Source: Leptospira dzoumogneensis
Lineage (GTDB): Bacteria > Spirochaetota > Leptospiria > Leptospirales > Leptospiraceae
Assembly: GCF_004770895.1 (NCBI RefSeq)
Contig: NZ_RQHS01000005.1
Coordinates: 620,001-684,000 of the forward strand
Direction of reading: 5' to 3'
DNA: 64,000 bases
Notes under the pieces: model-generated
Told to the model about the DNA's origin: nothing
The model's database searches: none
The model's input: only the letters and a program-made list of their open reading frames with translations
Shown here: piece after piece, positions 18,371 to 26,575 of the stretch
Layout: each line of letters opens with the position of its first letter
Position numbering within the stretch: the first letter of the stretch is position 1
Position numbers and translations under genes: made by a program

Positions 18371-19807
18371 TTAAGGTACTATCTTACGCCATACAAGTAT
18401 TCTTGATCCATAATCTTCTTTTCGATAGGATCGATTCTTATCAAAGTAAAGTATCATCTCACTTACTGATTTGCTGGCCGGCACTAATTCTTCTTCCGGG
18501 CTGCGCAGAACGATCAGGTCCGGATACCATTCTCCCGACTCTATTTTTTTCAAATCATGGTAAGGCATCTTAATATCGTTCCCGCAAAACAAGTATGCAG
18601 CGTAAGAAAAAGAAGCTAGGACCTTTTCCTCGCATCCGGATCTTAATCTAAGCAAAGTAAAAGTATCTTGGATAGAATTTAAGGTATTAGCTTTCCCTCT
18701 CTTGATCAATTTAGCTAAAGTCGGTCCGCGCCCGCTGTAATTCCCTGGAAAAAGTAAAAGAAAGATCGATATAAAAATAAGTCCGATCGTGGGCAGAAGT
18801 ATCCATCTTCTATCCTTTCCGAAATGATTAAGTCGATCGTAAAGGTTCGAAATTGCGAAAGGGATCGAATAATAAAATAATAATATTGCAGGAAGTCCGA
18901 AATAAAAAGAGAAAAATGCCCTGTCCTGAGAGATAGAAGACATCCAGAGCCCGGCCACAGCGATCCCTGGAATGGCTCTCCAGCCGGAAAAAATAGGTAA
19001 ACATAATACGCTTACGAATAAATATTTGAACTGTCCGGAAATCAGCAGTTTGAGGTAGGAAAAAGGGTTCTGGAATAGATCGATCAAGATCTCCGATTTA
19101 CTTTTCCCCCATTTATCCGAAAAATGGGATACTTTATCCGGAAAATATGTCGGAGTGAACCAGCCTAGAACGATCAATGTGTATGATAATATTATAAAAA
19201 AATATAATGCTAATGTTTTTCCCCGCAGTCTTCCTATAAGCAGAGAGGTTGCTCCTATCGCATAGATCCAAGCGTCTTCTTTGACCATTAATGCGAGCAA
19301 AAGGAAAGGAAGAGATAGGACAAAAGATCCTCGATTCGCATAAAGTAAAAAGCCCGAAAAGAGAGGTATCCATAGATTCTCAAAATGAGGATAAAGATGT
19401 GCATGAGTGACATACGGGTTTAGTAAAAATGTTAAACTTAAAACCCAGGAATATTCGAACTCCGGCACTATTTCCGAAAAATAGCGCTCTAATAATACGA
19501 TACCCAAAGAGATACTAACGCATTGAATGATTAACCATAACTCTAGATATGGAAAAAAATGAAAAAGAAAAGAAAGTAAACCTAGTATATAGGAGCAATG
19601 TTCTTGGAGGAACGGTACACCGAATTCGTAGGACCAAAAGTATCCCACGGATTTCGGAGTTGCAAGAGCGTATAAGATCGATCCGGAATCATGCCATTCG
19701 ATCTGAAGAGTGACGTACTGGATACCGGATAGGGTAATTAAATAGATAAGGGAAACTAAGAATAAGATCCAAGACTTTCTTTCGGTTCCATATCTAAGAA
19801 GATTCAT
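18371..19807 (-). CDS. DUF2079-like polytopic membrane protein
   Basis: A 478-residue membrane protein with about ten hydrophobic segments. Features that recall DUF2079: an early acidic loop after TM1 (EWHDSGSILYAL), VPFLQEHCSYILGLL, HAHLYPHFENLWIPLF, and the motif MVKEDAWIYAIG. DUF2079 proteins are distant relatives of GT-C glycosyltransferases. It is convergent with the 804-residue GT-C-like gene, with only four bases between the stop codons. The substrate is unknown. Confidence 0.7.
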   Translation of the reverse strand: MNLLRYGTERKSWILFLVSLIYLITLSGIQYVTLQIEWHDSGSILYALATPKSVGYFWSYEFGVPFLQEHCSYILGLLSFLFHFFPYLELWLIIQCVSISLGIVLLERYFSEIVPEFEYSWVLSLTFLLNPYVTHAHLYPHFENLWIPLFSGFLLYANRGSFVLSLPFLLLALMVKEDAWIYAIGATSLLIGRLRGKTLALYFFIILSYTLIVLGWFTPTYFPDKVSHFSDKWGKSKSEILIDLFQNPFSYLKLLISGQFKYLFVSVLCLPIFSGWRAIPGIAVAGLWMSSISQDRAFFSFYFGLPAILLFYYSIPFAISNLYDRLNHFGKDRRWILLPTIGLIFISIFLLLFPGNYSGRGPTLAKLIKRGKANTLNSIQDTFTLLRLRSGCEEKVLASFSYAAYLFCGNDIKMPYHDLKKIESGEWYPDLIVLRSPEEELVPASKSVSEMILYFDKNRSYRKEDYGSRILVWRKIVP

Positions 19808-19859
19808 AGAAAATTACGAACAAATTTCCTTCGGCAGAAACCGATTGCAAATACTTATT

Positions 19860-21131
19860 TTAGATCGGGGCCTCTAATAATCTCAATTTCTCCAATTCGG
19901 TCTTGATCTCCTCTATCGATAATTCTCCTCCACCTGAATTTTCGGAGATGGACTTTAGGATAGGCTGCAATTTGGAGGCTTCTTCTTTAGAAACATGGAT
20001 CCCTGATTGCATTAGAATTTCATAAATTGCGGATTTTCCCGATTGGCTTGTAAATGCGATCCTGTCTCCCTCCGGTCTTCCGATCAAGTTCGCGTCGAAA
20101 GCACGATAGGCTCCCTTCTTCATATCCTTTGTTTTAGAAACTCCGTCTTGGTGGATCCCGCTTCTATGAGCGACCACATCGTCTCCGATTAAAGGGGCTT
20201 TTTCCGGAACAGGAACACCTGACATGCGGGAAACAATCCTGGAAGTTTCATAAATTGTCTGAAGATCCAAATCCACTTTAACTCCACAATTATGAAGAGC
20301 GATCGCGACTTCGTAAGTGTTTGTATTTCCCGCTCTTTCTCCCAAACCGTTTAATGCGGTTTCCAATTGAGTGGCCCCTGCAAAAAAACTTTCCACAGTG
20401 GTCGCTGTCGCCATTCCCAAATCGTTATGAGTGTGGACTGAAATTTTACTTCCCCCCGGCAATGACTCTGCCACTTTACGGACCATCGCGACGAACAAAT
20501 AAGGTCTGTATCTTTCCACAGTATTCGGAAGATTGACCACGTCCGCACCTGCGTCCAATGCGGCCTGGAAAGCTTCCACTGCAAAGTCCATATTCTCCAA
20601 AGAATCTCCGAAATGTTCTCCTGAGAACTGTACTTCTCCGTAACTTCCGGCTAATTTGCGGGCGTATGAAACGGATCGTATTATATTTTCTTTAACTTCT
20701 TTTTCGGAGATCCCTAATACGTTTTTGATCGTAAAATCGCTGATAGGATAAACGATATGGATCCTTGGGCGAGGAGCCTTTTTGATCGCTTCCCAAGAAA
20801 GATCTATCTCCTTCTCCACGGCACGCGAAAGGCTGGAGATCGCGACATTCTCCGGAGCCAAAGAAGCAAGATAAGAACAAGCTTCGAAGTCTTGTTTGCT
20901 TGCGGAAGCAAATCCGACTTCTATCCCTTGCACCCCTAACTTAACAAGTCTCTTAAATATGATCTCTTTTTCTTCCAGGTTCCAAGGTTTACGTAATGCT
21001 TGGTTGCCGTCCCTTAATGTAACATCCATGAAGAATGGAGATACGGGTGGAGTTTTCAAACCCTGGCCGGGAATGATCATCTCTTGGATGGAAGGATATT
21101 GTGTCGCTATTGCGTTTGATTTTTGTTCCAT
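19860..21131 (-). CDS. leuA2: 2-isopropylmalate synthase family protein (LeuA2-type)
   Basis: About 423 residues from the ATG at 21131; an in-frame GTG at 21137 is less likely because AGAGAG is better spaced to the ATG. The TIM-barrel active site is complete: [13 protein letters not shown] (Arg40, Asp41), the metal-binding [12 protein letters not shown], and [12 protein letters not shown]. The C-terminus is short, without the full LeuA allosteric domain. The family also includes citramalate and homocitrate synthases. Here the upstream leader peptide rich in leucine codons, with its terminator, indicates control by leucine, which supports the first committed step of leucine synthesis. Confidence 0.85.
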   Translation of the reverse strand: MEQKSNAIATQYPSIQEMIIPGQGLKTPPVSPFFMDVTLRDGNQALRKPWNLEEKEIIFKRLVKLGVQGIEVGFASASKQDFEACSYLASLAPENVAISSLSRAVEKEIDLSWEAIKKAPRPRIHIVYPISDFTIKNVLGISEKEVKENIIRSVSYARKLAGSYGEVQFSGEHFGDSLENMDFAVEAFQAALDAGADVVNLPNTVERYRPYLFVAMVRKVAESLPGGSKISVHTHNDLGMATATTVESFFAGATQLETALNGLGERAGNTNTYEVAIALHNCGVKVDLDLQTIYETSRIVSRMSGVPVPEKAPLIGDDVVAHRSGIHQDGVSKTKDMKKGAYRAFDANLIGRPEGDRIAFTSQSGKSAIYEILMQSGIHVSKEEASKLQPILKSISENSGGGELSIEEIKTELEKLRLLEAPI

Positions 21132-21187
21132 GGGCACTCTCTTTTTCCGGCCTCAAGCGAGAGATTTTGCCGGGGGAGTCCCTATAC

Positions 21188-21217
21188 AAAAAAACCCGCT
21201 CAGAGGAGCGGGTTTTT
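21188..21217 (-). terminator. Attenuator terminator in the leuA2 leader
   Basis: Read leftward, the stem is CCCGCTC (21212-21206), the loop CTCT and the return GAGCGGG (21201-21195), extended by five A-T pairs and followed by seven T residues. It lies between the leader peptide stop (21242) and the leuA2 start (21131). It can therefore end transcription before the gene. A competing pairing exists: AGAGGACGG at 21242-21234 can pair, with one bulge, to CCGCTCCTCT at 21211-21202, which would open the terminator. Confidence 0.85.
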
Positions 21218-21241
21218 GCACGCGCAAATTTTTCCGTCCTC

Positions 21242-21304
21242 TCAACTCCAAAGAAGGAGTAAGAGGAGACCGAGCATATTAGCTTGGATTAAATTCTGCG
21301 CCAT
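21242..21304 (-). CDS. Leucine-rich leader peptide of the leuA2 attenuator (20 aa)
   Basis: The frame encodes MAQNLIQANMLGLLLLLLWS. Eight of 20 codons are for leucine, with six in a row (CTC CTC TTA CTC CTT CTT) just before the stop. It is too short to be a normal gene but is what a leucine leader peptide should be. A TTGACT hexamer about 20 bases upstream may be the -35 box. The ribosome binding site is weak (AAAAGTAAG). Stalling at the Leu codons when charged Leu-tRNA is scarce would expose the antiterminator segment and allow leuA2 to be read. Confidence 0.8.
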   Translation of the reverse strand: MAQNLIQANMLGLLLLLLWS

Positions 21305-21360
21305 ACTTACTTTTAGACTCGGCAAATCGGAAAAGAAAGTCAAGTATAAAAGAAAAAAAT

Positions 21361-21464
21361 CGGGCGACCTCTCGCTTCGCGAGGGCGCGCTGCTACGGGT
21401 TCGCGCATTCGCGCTCATCCGGGCAAGGCCCGGACTAAAGCCCTGCGCATCGCTGTCGCGGTCC
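21361..21464. repeat. GC-rich hairpin element (REP-like)
   Basis: About 100 bases have a far higher GC content than their surroundings and are packed with short inverted repeats: CTCGC-TTC-GCGAG at 21371-21383, GCGC-ATTC-GCGC at 21403-21414, and CCGGGC-AAG-GCCCGG at 21419-21433. No open frame here looks real. It lies just past the end of the TPR gene and upstream of the leuA2 leader promoter. It resembles a dispersed extragenic palindromic element, but no second copy is visible in this window, so repeat status is inferred. Confidence 0.55.
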
Positions 21465-21468
21465 TAAA

Positions 21469-22080
21469 TTAAAGATCTTCCTCTTTTTTGAGAAAACTCC
21501 AGATCCCGCCTTGCTCGAACTGCTTCTCTTCCAGTAATTGTTTAAGTTGAAGATATTCTTTTTTGACCTGGTCCGGGATACCTACGATCTCTAATTTGTG
21601 GAAAGTTTCTCTGGCTTCTTCGAAACGATTCGTTCTTACATAACAAATCGCTAATGCGTATAGAGTAGGGGAATCGGATAGCTCGGACTCGGGCAGATCC
21701 TTAAGAAGATCCAATGCCCTATCAAATTTAGAAGCTCCAGTATAAACGGCCGCCAAATTTTTTTTGGCGAATATATCATTATCATCCAATTCTAAAGCTT
21801 TAGAAAGATGGAACTCCGCCTTAGGTTTATCCTTTTTACGAGCGAATAAAACTCCTAGTCCCACCCAGGCTTGTACATGTGCGGGTTCTAACCGGATACA
21901 TTCCTGGAGTGCGGACTCCGCAGGAGCCATTTCGCCCAATTGAGAAAGGCACATTCCTAAATGAAAAAATGCGTTAGGATTATTCGGCTCCGACTCAGTC
22001 CAAGAGATCAATACGGACTTAGCGGAATTAGAGTCCCCTTTTTTCAGCGAGTCCAATGCGGTTTTCAGTCTTGGATCCAT
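21469..22080 (-). CDS. TPR-repeat protein
   Basis: A 203-residue protein of about four tetratricopeptide repeats. Repeat signatures include NAFFHLGMCLSQLGEMAPAE, AWVGLGVLFARKKDKPKAE and TLYALAICYVRTNRFEEA. No signal peptide is present, so it is likely cytoplasmic and acts as a protein-binding scaffold. Its ATG at 22080, with GGAAAAAGA before it, lies inside the 3' end of the upstream lipoprotein gene (53-base overlap), which suggests translational coupling. The partner is unknown. Confidence 0.85.
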   Translation of the reverse strand: MDPRLKTALDSLKKGDSNSAKSVLISWTESEPNNPNAFFHLGMCLSQLGEMAPAESALQECIRLEPAHVQAWVGLGVLFARKKDKPKAEFHLSKALELDDNDIFAKKNLAAVYTGASKFDRALDLLKDLPESELSDSPTLYALAICYVRTNRFEEARETFHKLEIVGIPDQVKKEYLQLKQLLEEKQFEQGGIWSFLKKEEDL

Positions 22081-22828
22081 TCTTTTTCCATTTCTTTTCT
22101 TCCTTATGGATACGACTATCTTTTTCCTCTTTGGTCTCTCTATTACAATGTTGAGAAGAAGCTCTCCATTCCCATTCAGCGTTAATCTTGAGCCATTCCT
22201 TATCTATCTGGTATTTTTCCATAAGAGTATCCAATAAACGAACGTCTTCCCAATCGTCAGCGTTCACAAAATGATTGGATTCTTTCATAAATTCTTTTTT
22301 CCAGTGGGAGACGAACTCATCCAAATGATCTTCTTTAAAATCTTCTAAACTGTCTTCCGAGTTGGCACATTCATTGATCAGGAATTCCACATGTTTTTTT
22401 CTGATCTTAGCTTCCGAAGTTTCAGTCACTTTCTGATATGTTACGTAGATGGTTCCCAAAACTAAAGTGGTCTCAAAAGCGAACGGGACGGGAGTGATCG
22501 CGGCGATCGCAAGTACTCCTCCTAATTTTCTAACGATAGAACTGCTGTCTTTTTTGAGTTCCGATTTATATAAGGAAACTTCTTTGATCCTTTCCGTGTA
22601 TTTTTGTTTTTGAGGGCCTATAAATTCAGAGTCGAATTTTTCCAGATCCGCAAATGCGTCCTTGTATTTTGTCTTAAGACTCAGGTCTGTTCTGTATACA
22701 TTACCTTCTTCATTCGTGTAAAAGAGAGAATATTGATGCTCTCTTGAAATTAAGGATTTATCTCCTCTTGGAAAAGAAGAACAAGAATAGATGGATAATA
22801 AAATTAGGATCTGTATTCGTTTTGGCAT
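22028..22828 (-). CDS. Putative lipoprotein of unknown function
   Basis: A 266-residue protein. The N-terminus IQILILLSIYSC ends in a Cys at about residue 16, with a relaxed spirochaetal lipobox. The mature part is highly charged. A hydrophobic stretch in the middle (LGGVLAIAAITPVPFAFETTL, read in part) may be a second membrane segment. The tail is lysine-rich (KKWKKNGSK). No domain is recognised. It overlaps the TPR gene by 53 bases and is probably co-transcribed with it. Confidence 0.65.
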   Translation of the reverse strand: MPKRIQILILLSIYSCSSFPRGDKSLISREHQYSLFYTNEEGNVYRTDLSLKTKYKDAFADLEKFDSEFIGPQKQKYTERIKEVSLYKSELKKDSSSIVRKLGGVLAIAAITPVPFAFETTLVLGTIYVTYQKVTETSEAKIRKKHVEFLINECANSEDSLEDFKEDHLDEFVSHWKKEFMKESNHFVNADDWEDVRLLDTLMEKYQIDKEWLKINAEWEWRASSQHCNRETKEEKDSRIHKEEKKWKKNGSKTENRIGLAEKRGL

Positions 22829-22989
22829 TGGCGCTTATTTTATATCCGATCTAAATTAAGAGTCGGACATAGTAAATAAATTTCTAAACCATGTTTTGTT
22901 TGTAACCTTTACCGATTTGTATCCGTCCAACAGCGATTTTCGCTGGACAGAAATTCTTTCCGGGGTTTCATAGAAGTGCCGGTCATTCT

Positions 22990-23592
22990 ATGAATTCATT
23001 CTCTAAATATTCCATTATATTTTTTGTATCTATTTCTTCATTACTTGTGTCCTGTTCCGGAGCGGAAAGACAAGGTTCCGAAATTCAGTTACCTTCTTCC
23101 GGAGAACAAAGATCCGAAATGCCGGTACTCGTCCAATTCGAAGATGATTTGGAATACGATGTAAAAACTATGATGGCAACATTTGCTACAGGGGTCGAAG
23201 GCAAAGACAGAAGATTGGATAGGGAATACGCTAAATTTCCGATCTTAGTCGGAACAGGGGCCAGATCCAAAGAGCTGGAATTGGAAGGCACAGTCACCAG
23301 AAGGATTTCTTGGAACAGATCCGAAAGAAAAGAAGTGCTTATCACTATCGAAGGTAATAAACTCACTCATAACTGCGGCTTGGGGATCACTGATAAAACT
23401 TTAACATTCTCCGACCCCGGCAAAAAACCGTTTAGATCCGTTCGTTTATTTTTCCAAAGCACAGGAGTGAGAGATACTCCTCGTACGGGAATTACCTGGG
23501 TTGTAGGTCTCGGAACTTACTTACTCTATCCATTGATCTATACGGGCTTTGTGGTCGAAAAGTTGGATTGTGGATTGGTTCTAGAGGGTTAG
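22990..23592 (+). CDS. Putative lipoprotein of unknown function
   Basis: A 200-residue protein with a signal sequence ending SSLLVSC, a good lipobox that gives lipidation at about residue 22. The mature protein is mixed alpha/beta with a strand-rich middle (ELEGTVTRRISWNR, VLITIEGNKLTHNCG) and a hydrophobic segment near the C-terminus (WVVGLGTYLLYPLIYTGFVV). I do not recognise a family. It is divergent from the lipoprotein-TPR pair. Confidence 0.7.
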   Translation: MNSFSKYSIIFFVSISSLLVSCSGAERQGSEIQLPSSGEQRSEMPVLVQFEDDLEYDVKTMMATFATGVEGKDRRLDREYAKFPILVGTGARSKELELEGTVTRRISWNRSERKEVLITIEGNKLTHNCGLGITDKTLTFSDPGKKPFRSVRLFFQSTGVRDTPRTGITWVVGLGTYLLYPLIYTGFVVEKLDCGLVLEG

Positions 23593-23653
23593 ATCGTAAT
23601 TTTGCTTTTCTAATTCGTCTAATAGGAAGAATATAACAGAAAGGAAGAAGAAT

Positions 23654-23842
23654 ATGCCTTATATGGCTGTCGGATCTCGGCAAATTTTATATTCGGATTC
23701 TTCGGCTCCTGCTTTAGTAGGAGACCAACCCAGAGAGGTAGCTTCCGTTTCGGACAACGCTGTAGTGCAGCCGCAGACGGTCGTGGTTCCTCCGGGAGGA
23801 TTACCTCCTCATTTGGGACAGTTCCTAGATTCTACAGTTTAA
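23654..23842 (+). CDS. Small proline/valine-rich protein (62 aa)
   Basis: A 62-residue frame beginning MPYMAVGSRQILYSD, with a good ribosome binding site (AGGAAG seven bases before ATG). It has no membrane segment; the middle is Pro/Val rich (VVQPQTVVVPPGGLPPHLG). It ends nine bases before the holin-like gene, so the two probably form one transcript. The ribosome binding site and tight spacing support a real gene. Function is unknown. Confidence 0.6.
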   Translation: MPYMAVGSRQILYSDSSAPALVGDQPREVASVSDNAVVQPQTVVVPPGGLPPHLGQFLDSTV

Positions 23843-23850
23843 GGACATAG

Positions 23851-24252
23851 ATGTACAGACTTCTTTTTTCCGTTTTACTCCAATCCTTGGTAGTAGTATT
23901 CGTTTTTCCTCTGATCGATTCGGGTTTTCGTGTCAGCAATCATGTTTGGGACGTGATAGTAATCGTCCTGTTCTTCGGATTTTTAAATTTTGTTTTAAGA
24001 TGGTTCCTGGTCCTGGTCACCTTTGGTGTTGGGTATCTGGTTTATCTTTTGACTTTGGGAATTGCGGGACTTGTTGTGAATGCGATCGTTCTATTCTGGA
24101 TCGCCGATATATTCCCTGATAAAATATTCGTGCCCGGTTTTTGGGCGGCTTTCTGGGGAGGAGCGATCCTGACCTTGGCAAACTATGTAGCCAAAAGAGA
24201 AAGTAAGGAAGAATATTCCGGATCAGATCGTAAAAAGAAAAAGTCCTATTAA
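23851..24252 (+). CDS. Phage-holin-IV-like (DUF360/YvlD-type) membrane protein
   Basis: A 133-residue protein with four hydrophobic segments: [58 protein letters not shown] and [18 protein letters not shown]. The tail is short and lysine-rich. Size and helix layout match the YvlD/phage holin family 4 superfamily of small inner membrane proteins. No phage genes are nearby, so it is a chromosomal membrane protein rather than a lysis holin. AAGGA precedes the ATG. It is followed after 11 bases by the serine acetyltransferase gene. Confidence 0.7.
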   Translation: MYRLLFSVLLQSLVVVFVFPLIDSGFRVSNHVWDVIVIVLFFGFLNFVLRWFLVLVTFGVGYLVYLLTLGIAGLVVNAIVLFWIADIFPDKIFVPGFWAAFWGGAILTLANYVAKRESKEEYSGSDRKKKKSY

Positions 24253-24263
24253 CAATTTTACGA

Positions 24264-24809
24264 ATGATCCGAGAAATCCAGGCAATATTTAAGAACGATC
24301 CGGCCGCCAGGGGAATGGAATTTATACTCTATCCGGGATTACATTCCATTCTATTGCATAAGTATATTGCATATCCTTTATATAAGATAAGATTAAAGTT
24401 TTTAGCCAGATTTATTTCTCAGTTCAATCGTTTCCTTACCGGAATCGAGATCCATCCGGGCGCAAAGATAGGCAGCGGACTTTTTATAGACCATGGAATG
24501 GGGATCGTAATCGGCGGGACTGCAGAGATAGGAGACGATTGTATTTTATTCCACGGAGTTACTTTGGGTGGAACCGGAAACCACCAAGGAAAACGTCATC
24601 CTACCGTGGGAAACAATGTGCTTATAGGAGCAAGGGCGACAGTTTTAGGTCCGGTCCACGTAGGAAATAATGTGAAAATAGGTGCCGAAGCGGTGGTGAT
24701 AGATCACGATATCCCGGACGATTGTACCGTGGTGGGTGCTCCGGGAAAGATCGTACGATTGAAAGGGAAGAAGGTAAAGATCTCCCTGAAGAAGACCAAA
24801 ATAGTTTAG
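24264..24809 (+). CDS. cysE: Serine O-acetyltransferase
   Basis: A 181-residue enzyme that makes O-acetylserine from serine and acetyl-CoA for cysteine synthesis. Residues 60-160 are left-handed hexapeptide repeats. The active-site segment [19 protein letters not shown] (His77) and the acetyl-CoA loop [18 protein letters not shown] are typical of short, EpsC-like serine acetyltransferases that lack the long N-terminal helical domain of the E. coli enzyme. The gene ends four bases into the convergent TetR gene. No cysteine synthase gene is adjacent. Confidence 0.9.
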   Translation: MIREIQAIFKNDPAARGMEFILYPGLHSILLHKYIAYPLYKIRLKFLARFISQFNRFLTGIEIHPGAKIGSGLFIDHGMGIVIGGTAEIGDDCILFHGVTLGGTGNHQGKRHPTVGNNVLIGARATVLGPVHVGNNVKIGAEAVVIDHDIPDDCTVVGAPGKIVRLKGKKVKISLKKTKIV

Positions 24810-25417
24810 GTTTTTGTGATGCTTTTTAGTTCGGAAAGCATTTCCTCTTCCAATTCGTTAAAATATTTGGGATCATGCGTCATCACGTAAAATTGAGAAT
24901 TTCCCTGGAATAATTTCAGAAACAGTTCCGCTTTCTTTCTAGAATCGAAATTTGTAGGAAGTGAAAGAGACTTCTTATTCTTCTCGAAATAATTTTCCAA
25001 ACAAGAGGTCCAGGATCCCAATACGGAAGAACTTCTTTCCGCAAGGTCCGGTTCAGGTTTATCTAAACTTCCCATAAATCTAGCGAGAGGGCATCCGAAA
25101 TATTTTCCCGACTTGACCTGCTTTTTTAAAAGAGCCATCCATCTATGCACAAACTCTTCCGGAGTTTCGGATCTTTCCATCAGTCTTTCCCAGCCTTGCT
25201 GAAAATCCCTGCCTTGGCGCTCTAAGTATTCTTTTCCCAGATCTTCTTTGGTTTGGAAATATCTATAAAAACTTGCCTTATGGGATTCCGATTCGTCGAT
25301 CACCTGGTTGATGGAGGTCCCGGCGTAACCTTGAGAATACATCAAGCGGACAGCAGTGGATGCAATCCTTTCGAAAGGACCTTCCGGTTGGCTCAGTTCC
25401 GGTTTTCGTTTGCTCAT
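24806..25417 (-). CDS. TetR-family regulator, probably of the divergent alcohol dehydrogenase
   Basis: A 203-residue regulator with an N-terminal HTH ([36 protein letters not shown]). The ligand domain has a cysteine in [11 protein letters not shown] (Cys109), a position where related TetR proteins carry a conserved Cys. It is divergent from the dehydrogenase, and the 90-base gap contains two palindromes with TAGACC half-sites like those bound by the electrophile sensor NemR. By inference, it represses both genes until a reactive carbonyl or oxidant modifies it. Confidence 0.85.
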   Translation of the reverse strand: MSKRKPELSQPEGPFERIASTAVRLMYSQGYAGTSINQVIDESESHKASFYRYFQTKEDLGKEYLERQGRDFQQGWERLMERSETPEEFVHRWMALLKKQVKSGKYFGCPLARFMGSLDKPEPDLAERSSSVLGSWTSCLENYFEKNKKSLSLPTNFDSRKKAELFLKLFQGNSQFYVMTHDPKYFNELEEEMLSELKSITKT

Positions 25418-25433
25418 CGGACTAAAATAAAAT

Positions 25434-25453
25434 GATAGACTAACTGGTCTATT
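25434..25453. promoter_or_regulatory. Putative TetR operator 1 (imperfect palindrome)
   Basis: ATAGACT at 25435-25441 and GGTCTAT at 25446-25452 form an inverted repeat with one mismatched pair and a four-base centre. It lies 17 bases from the TetR start codon, so binding here would chiefly control the regulator itself. Confidence 0.6.
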
Positions 25454-25476
25454 CCATTTTTATGAGGACGATTGCG

Positions 25477-25496
25477 GATAGACCGGTCGGTCTATC
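25477..25496. promoter_or_regulatory. Putative TetR operator 2 (perfect 20-bp palindrome)
   Basis: GATAGACCG at 25477-25485 and CGGTCTATC at 25488-25496 are exact reverse complements around the centre GT. The core TAGACC...GGTCTA matches what I recall of NemR-type boxes. It ends just before the GGAG ribosome binding site of the dehydrogenase. Confidence 0.75.
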
Positions 25497-25507
25497 GGAG
25501 GAAAACC

Positions 25508-26530
25508 ATGCAACAATTGCTATTTTCTAAAAGAAATCGGGTAGAATGGGAAGAAGTCCCTGATCCAAAACTTTCAGGACCGAACCAGGCACTAGTCCGT
25601 CCATTGGCGGTTGCCAGATGTGATCTGGATCTTCCCATTTTAAGAGGACAAACATTATTCCGTCCTCCTTTTCCTCTGGGTCATGAGTTCGTGGGAGAAA
25701 TTCTAGAAACAAGTGAAGAGTTATCTTCTTTATTTCCTAAAGGAACTCGTGTTGCGGTCCCATTCCAAATTTCCTGCGGACATTGTACAAATTGTGAGAC
25801 TGGTCTGACTAAAAGTTGCAGCACTGTTCCTCATACTAGCGCTTACGGAATGGGAAAAGGTGCAAAAGAATTCGGCGGAGCGATATCCGATTCCGTTTTG
25901 GTACCTTATGCGAAAGAGATGTTGATCCCTTTTTCTAATAAGACTGATCCGGCTGCGATCGCAAGTATCAGTGATAATATTGTGGAAGCATGGAAATTGG
26001 TAGGATTACATCTCAAACAAAACAAGAATAGATCCGTTCTTGTTTTGGGAGGTTTTGCTTCCAGTATCGGGTTATATACCGCTGCTCTTGCAAAACATAT
26101 GGGAGCCGCGGATCTTGTATATGTGGATACGGATAAAAAACGTTTGGAGATCGCTGAATCTTACGGAGTGAAAGTAGAACAGATCGCTTCTTTCCCGAAA
26201 AGTTTAGGTAAGTTCGATATCGTGGCGGATGCAAACGGAACTTCAGAAGGTTGGGACTGCGGACTTAGATCTCTAGGAATAGAAGGTGAATTCGGATCCG
26301 CTTCTATTTTTTGGACCAATAATATTCCGATCCCTTATTTAGAATTATATAATAATGGAGCCACGATCCGTTTAGGAAGGGTTAGATCCAGAGAATGGAT
26401 CCCTGAAATTTTGAGATTAGTAGAAGAGGAAGGTTTCGATCCTTCTAAGGTCACCACTCGTAAGGCATCTTGGTCGGAAGCTCCGGATGCTTTCTTGGAA
26501 GAGGAGACTAAGTTGATCGTCGTCAGATGA
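25508..26530 (+). CDS. Zinc-type alcohol dehydrogenase (MDR family)
   Basis: A 340-residue enzyme from the ATG at 25508, chosen because GGAGGAAAA lies just before it; an upstream in-frame start would overlap the operator. Catalytic zinc ligands: Cys38 (ARCDLD), His59/Glu60 (LGHEFVGE). Structural zinc: Cys90, Cys93, Cys96 and Cys104 (SCGHCTNCETGLTKSC). The Rossmann nucleotide-binding segment is VLVLGGFASSIGLYTAALAK. The substrate is unknown; the regulator type hints at detoxification of aldehydes or related electrophiles, by inference. A terminator follows the stop. Confidence 0.87.
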   Translation: MQQLLFSKRNRVEWEEVPDPKLSGPNQALVRPLAVARCDLDLPILRGQTLFRPPFPLGHEFVGEILETSEELSSLFPKGTRVAVPFQISCGHCTNCETGLTKSCSTVPHTSAYGMGKGAKEFGGAISDSVLVPYAKEMLIPFSNKTDPAAIASISDNIVEAWKLVGLHLKQNKNRSVLVLGGFASSIGLYTAALAKHMGAADLVYVDTDKKRLEIAESYGVKVEQIASFPKSLGKFDIVADANGTSEGWDCGLRSLGIEGEFGSASIFWTNNIPIPYLELYNNGATIRLGRVRSREWIPEILRLVEEEGFDPSKVTTRKASWSEAPDAFLEEETKLIVVR

Positions 26531-26545
26531 AGTACATTGGATTTG

Positions 26546-26575
26546 AAGGACGAGGAGACTCGTCCTTATTTTTTT
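26546..26575 (+). terminator. Rho-independent terminator of the alcohol dehydrogenase
   Basis: A nine-base perfect stem AAGGACGAG (26546-26554) and CTCGTCCTT (26559-26567) with loop GAGA, followed by a run of seven T residues. It lies 16 bases after the dehydrogenase stop codon. Confidence 0.88.

Noticed and set aside
23851..24252. A phage lysis holin as a sign of prophage
   Set aside because: No other phage genes are nearby, and the protein fits the chromosomal YvlD-like family.
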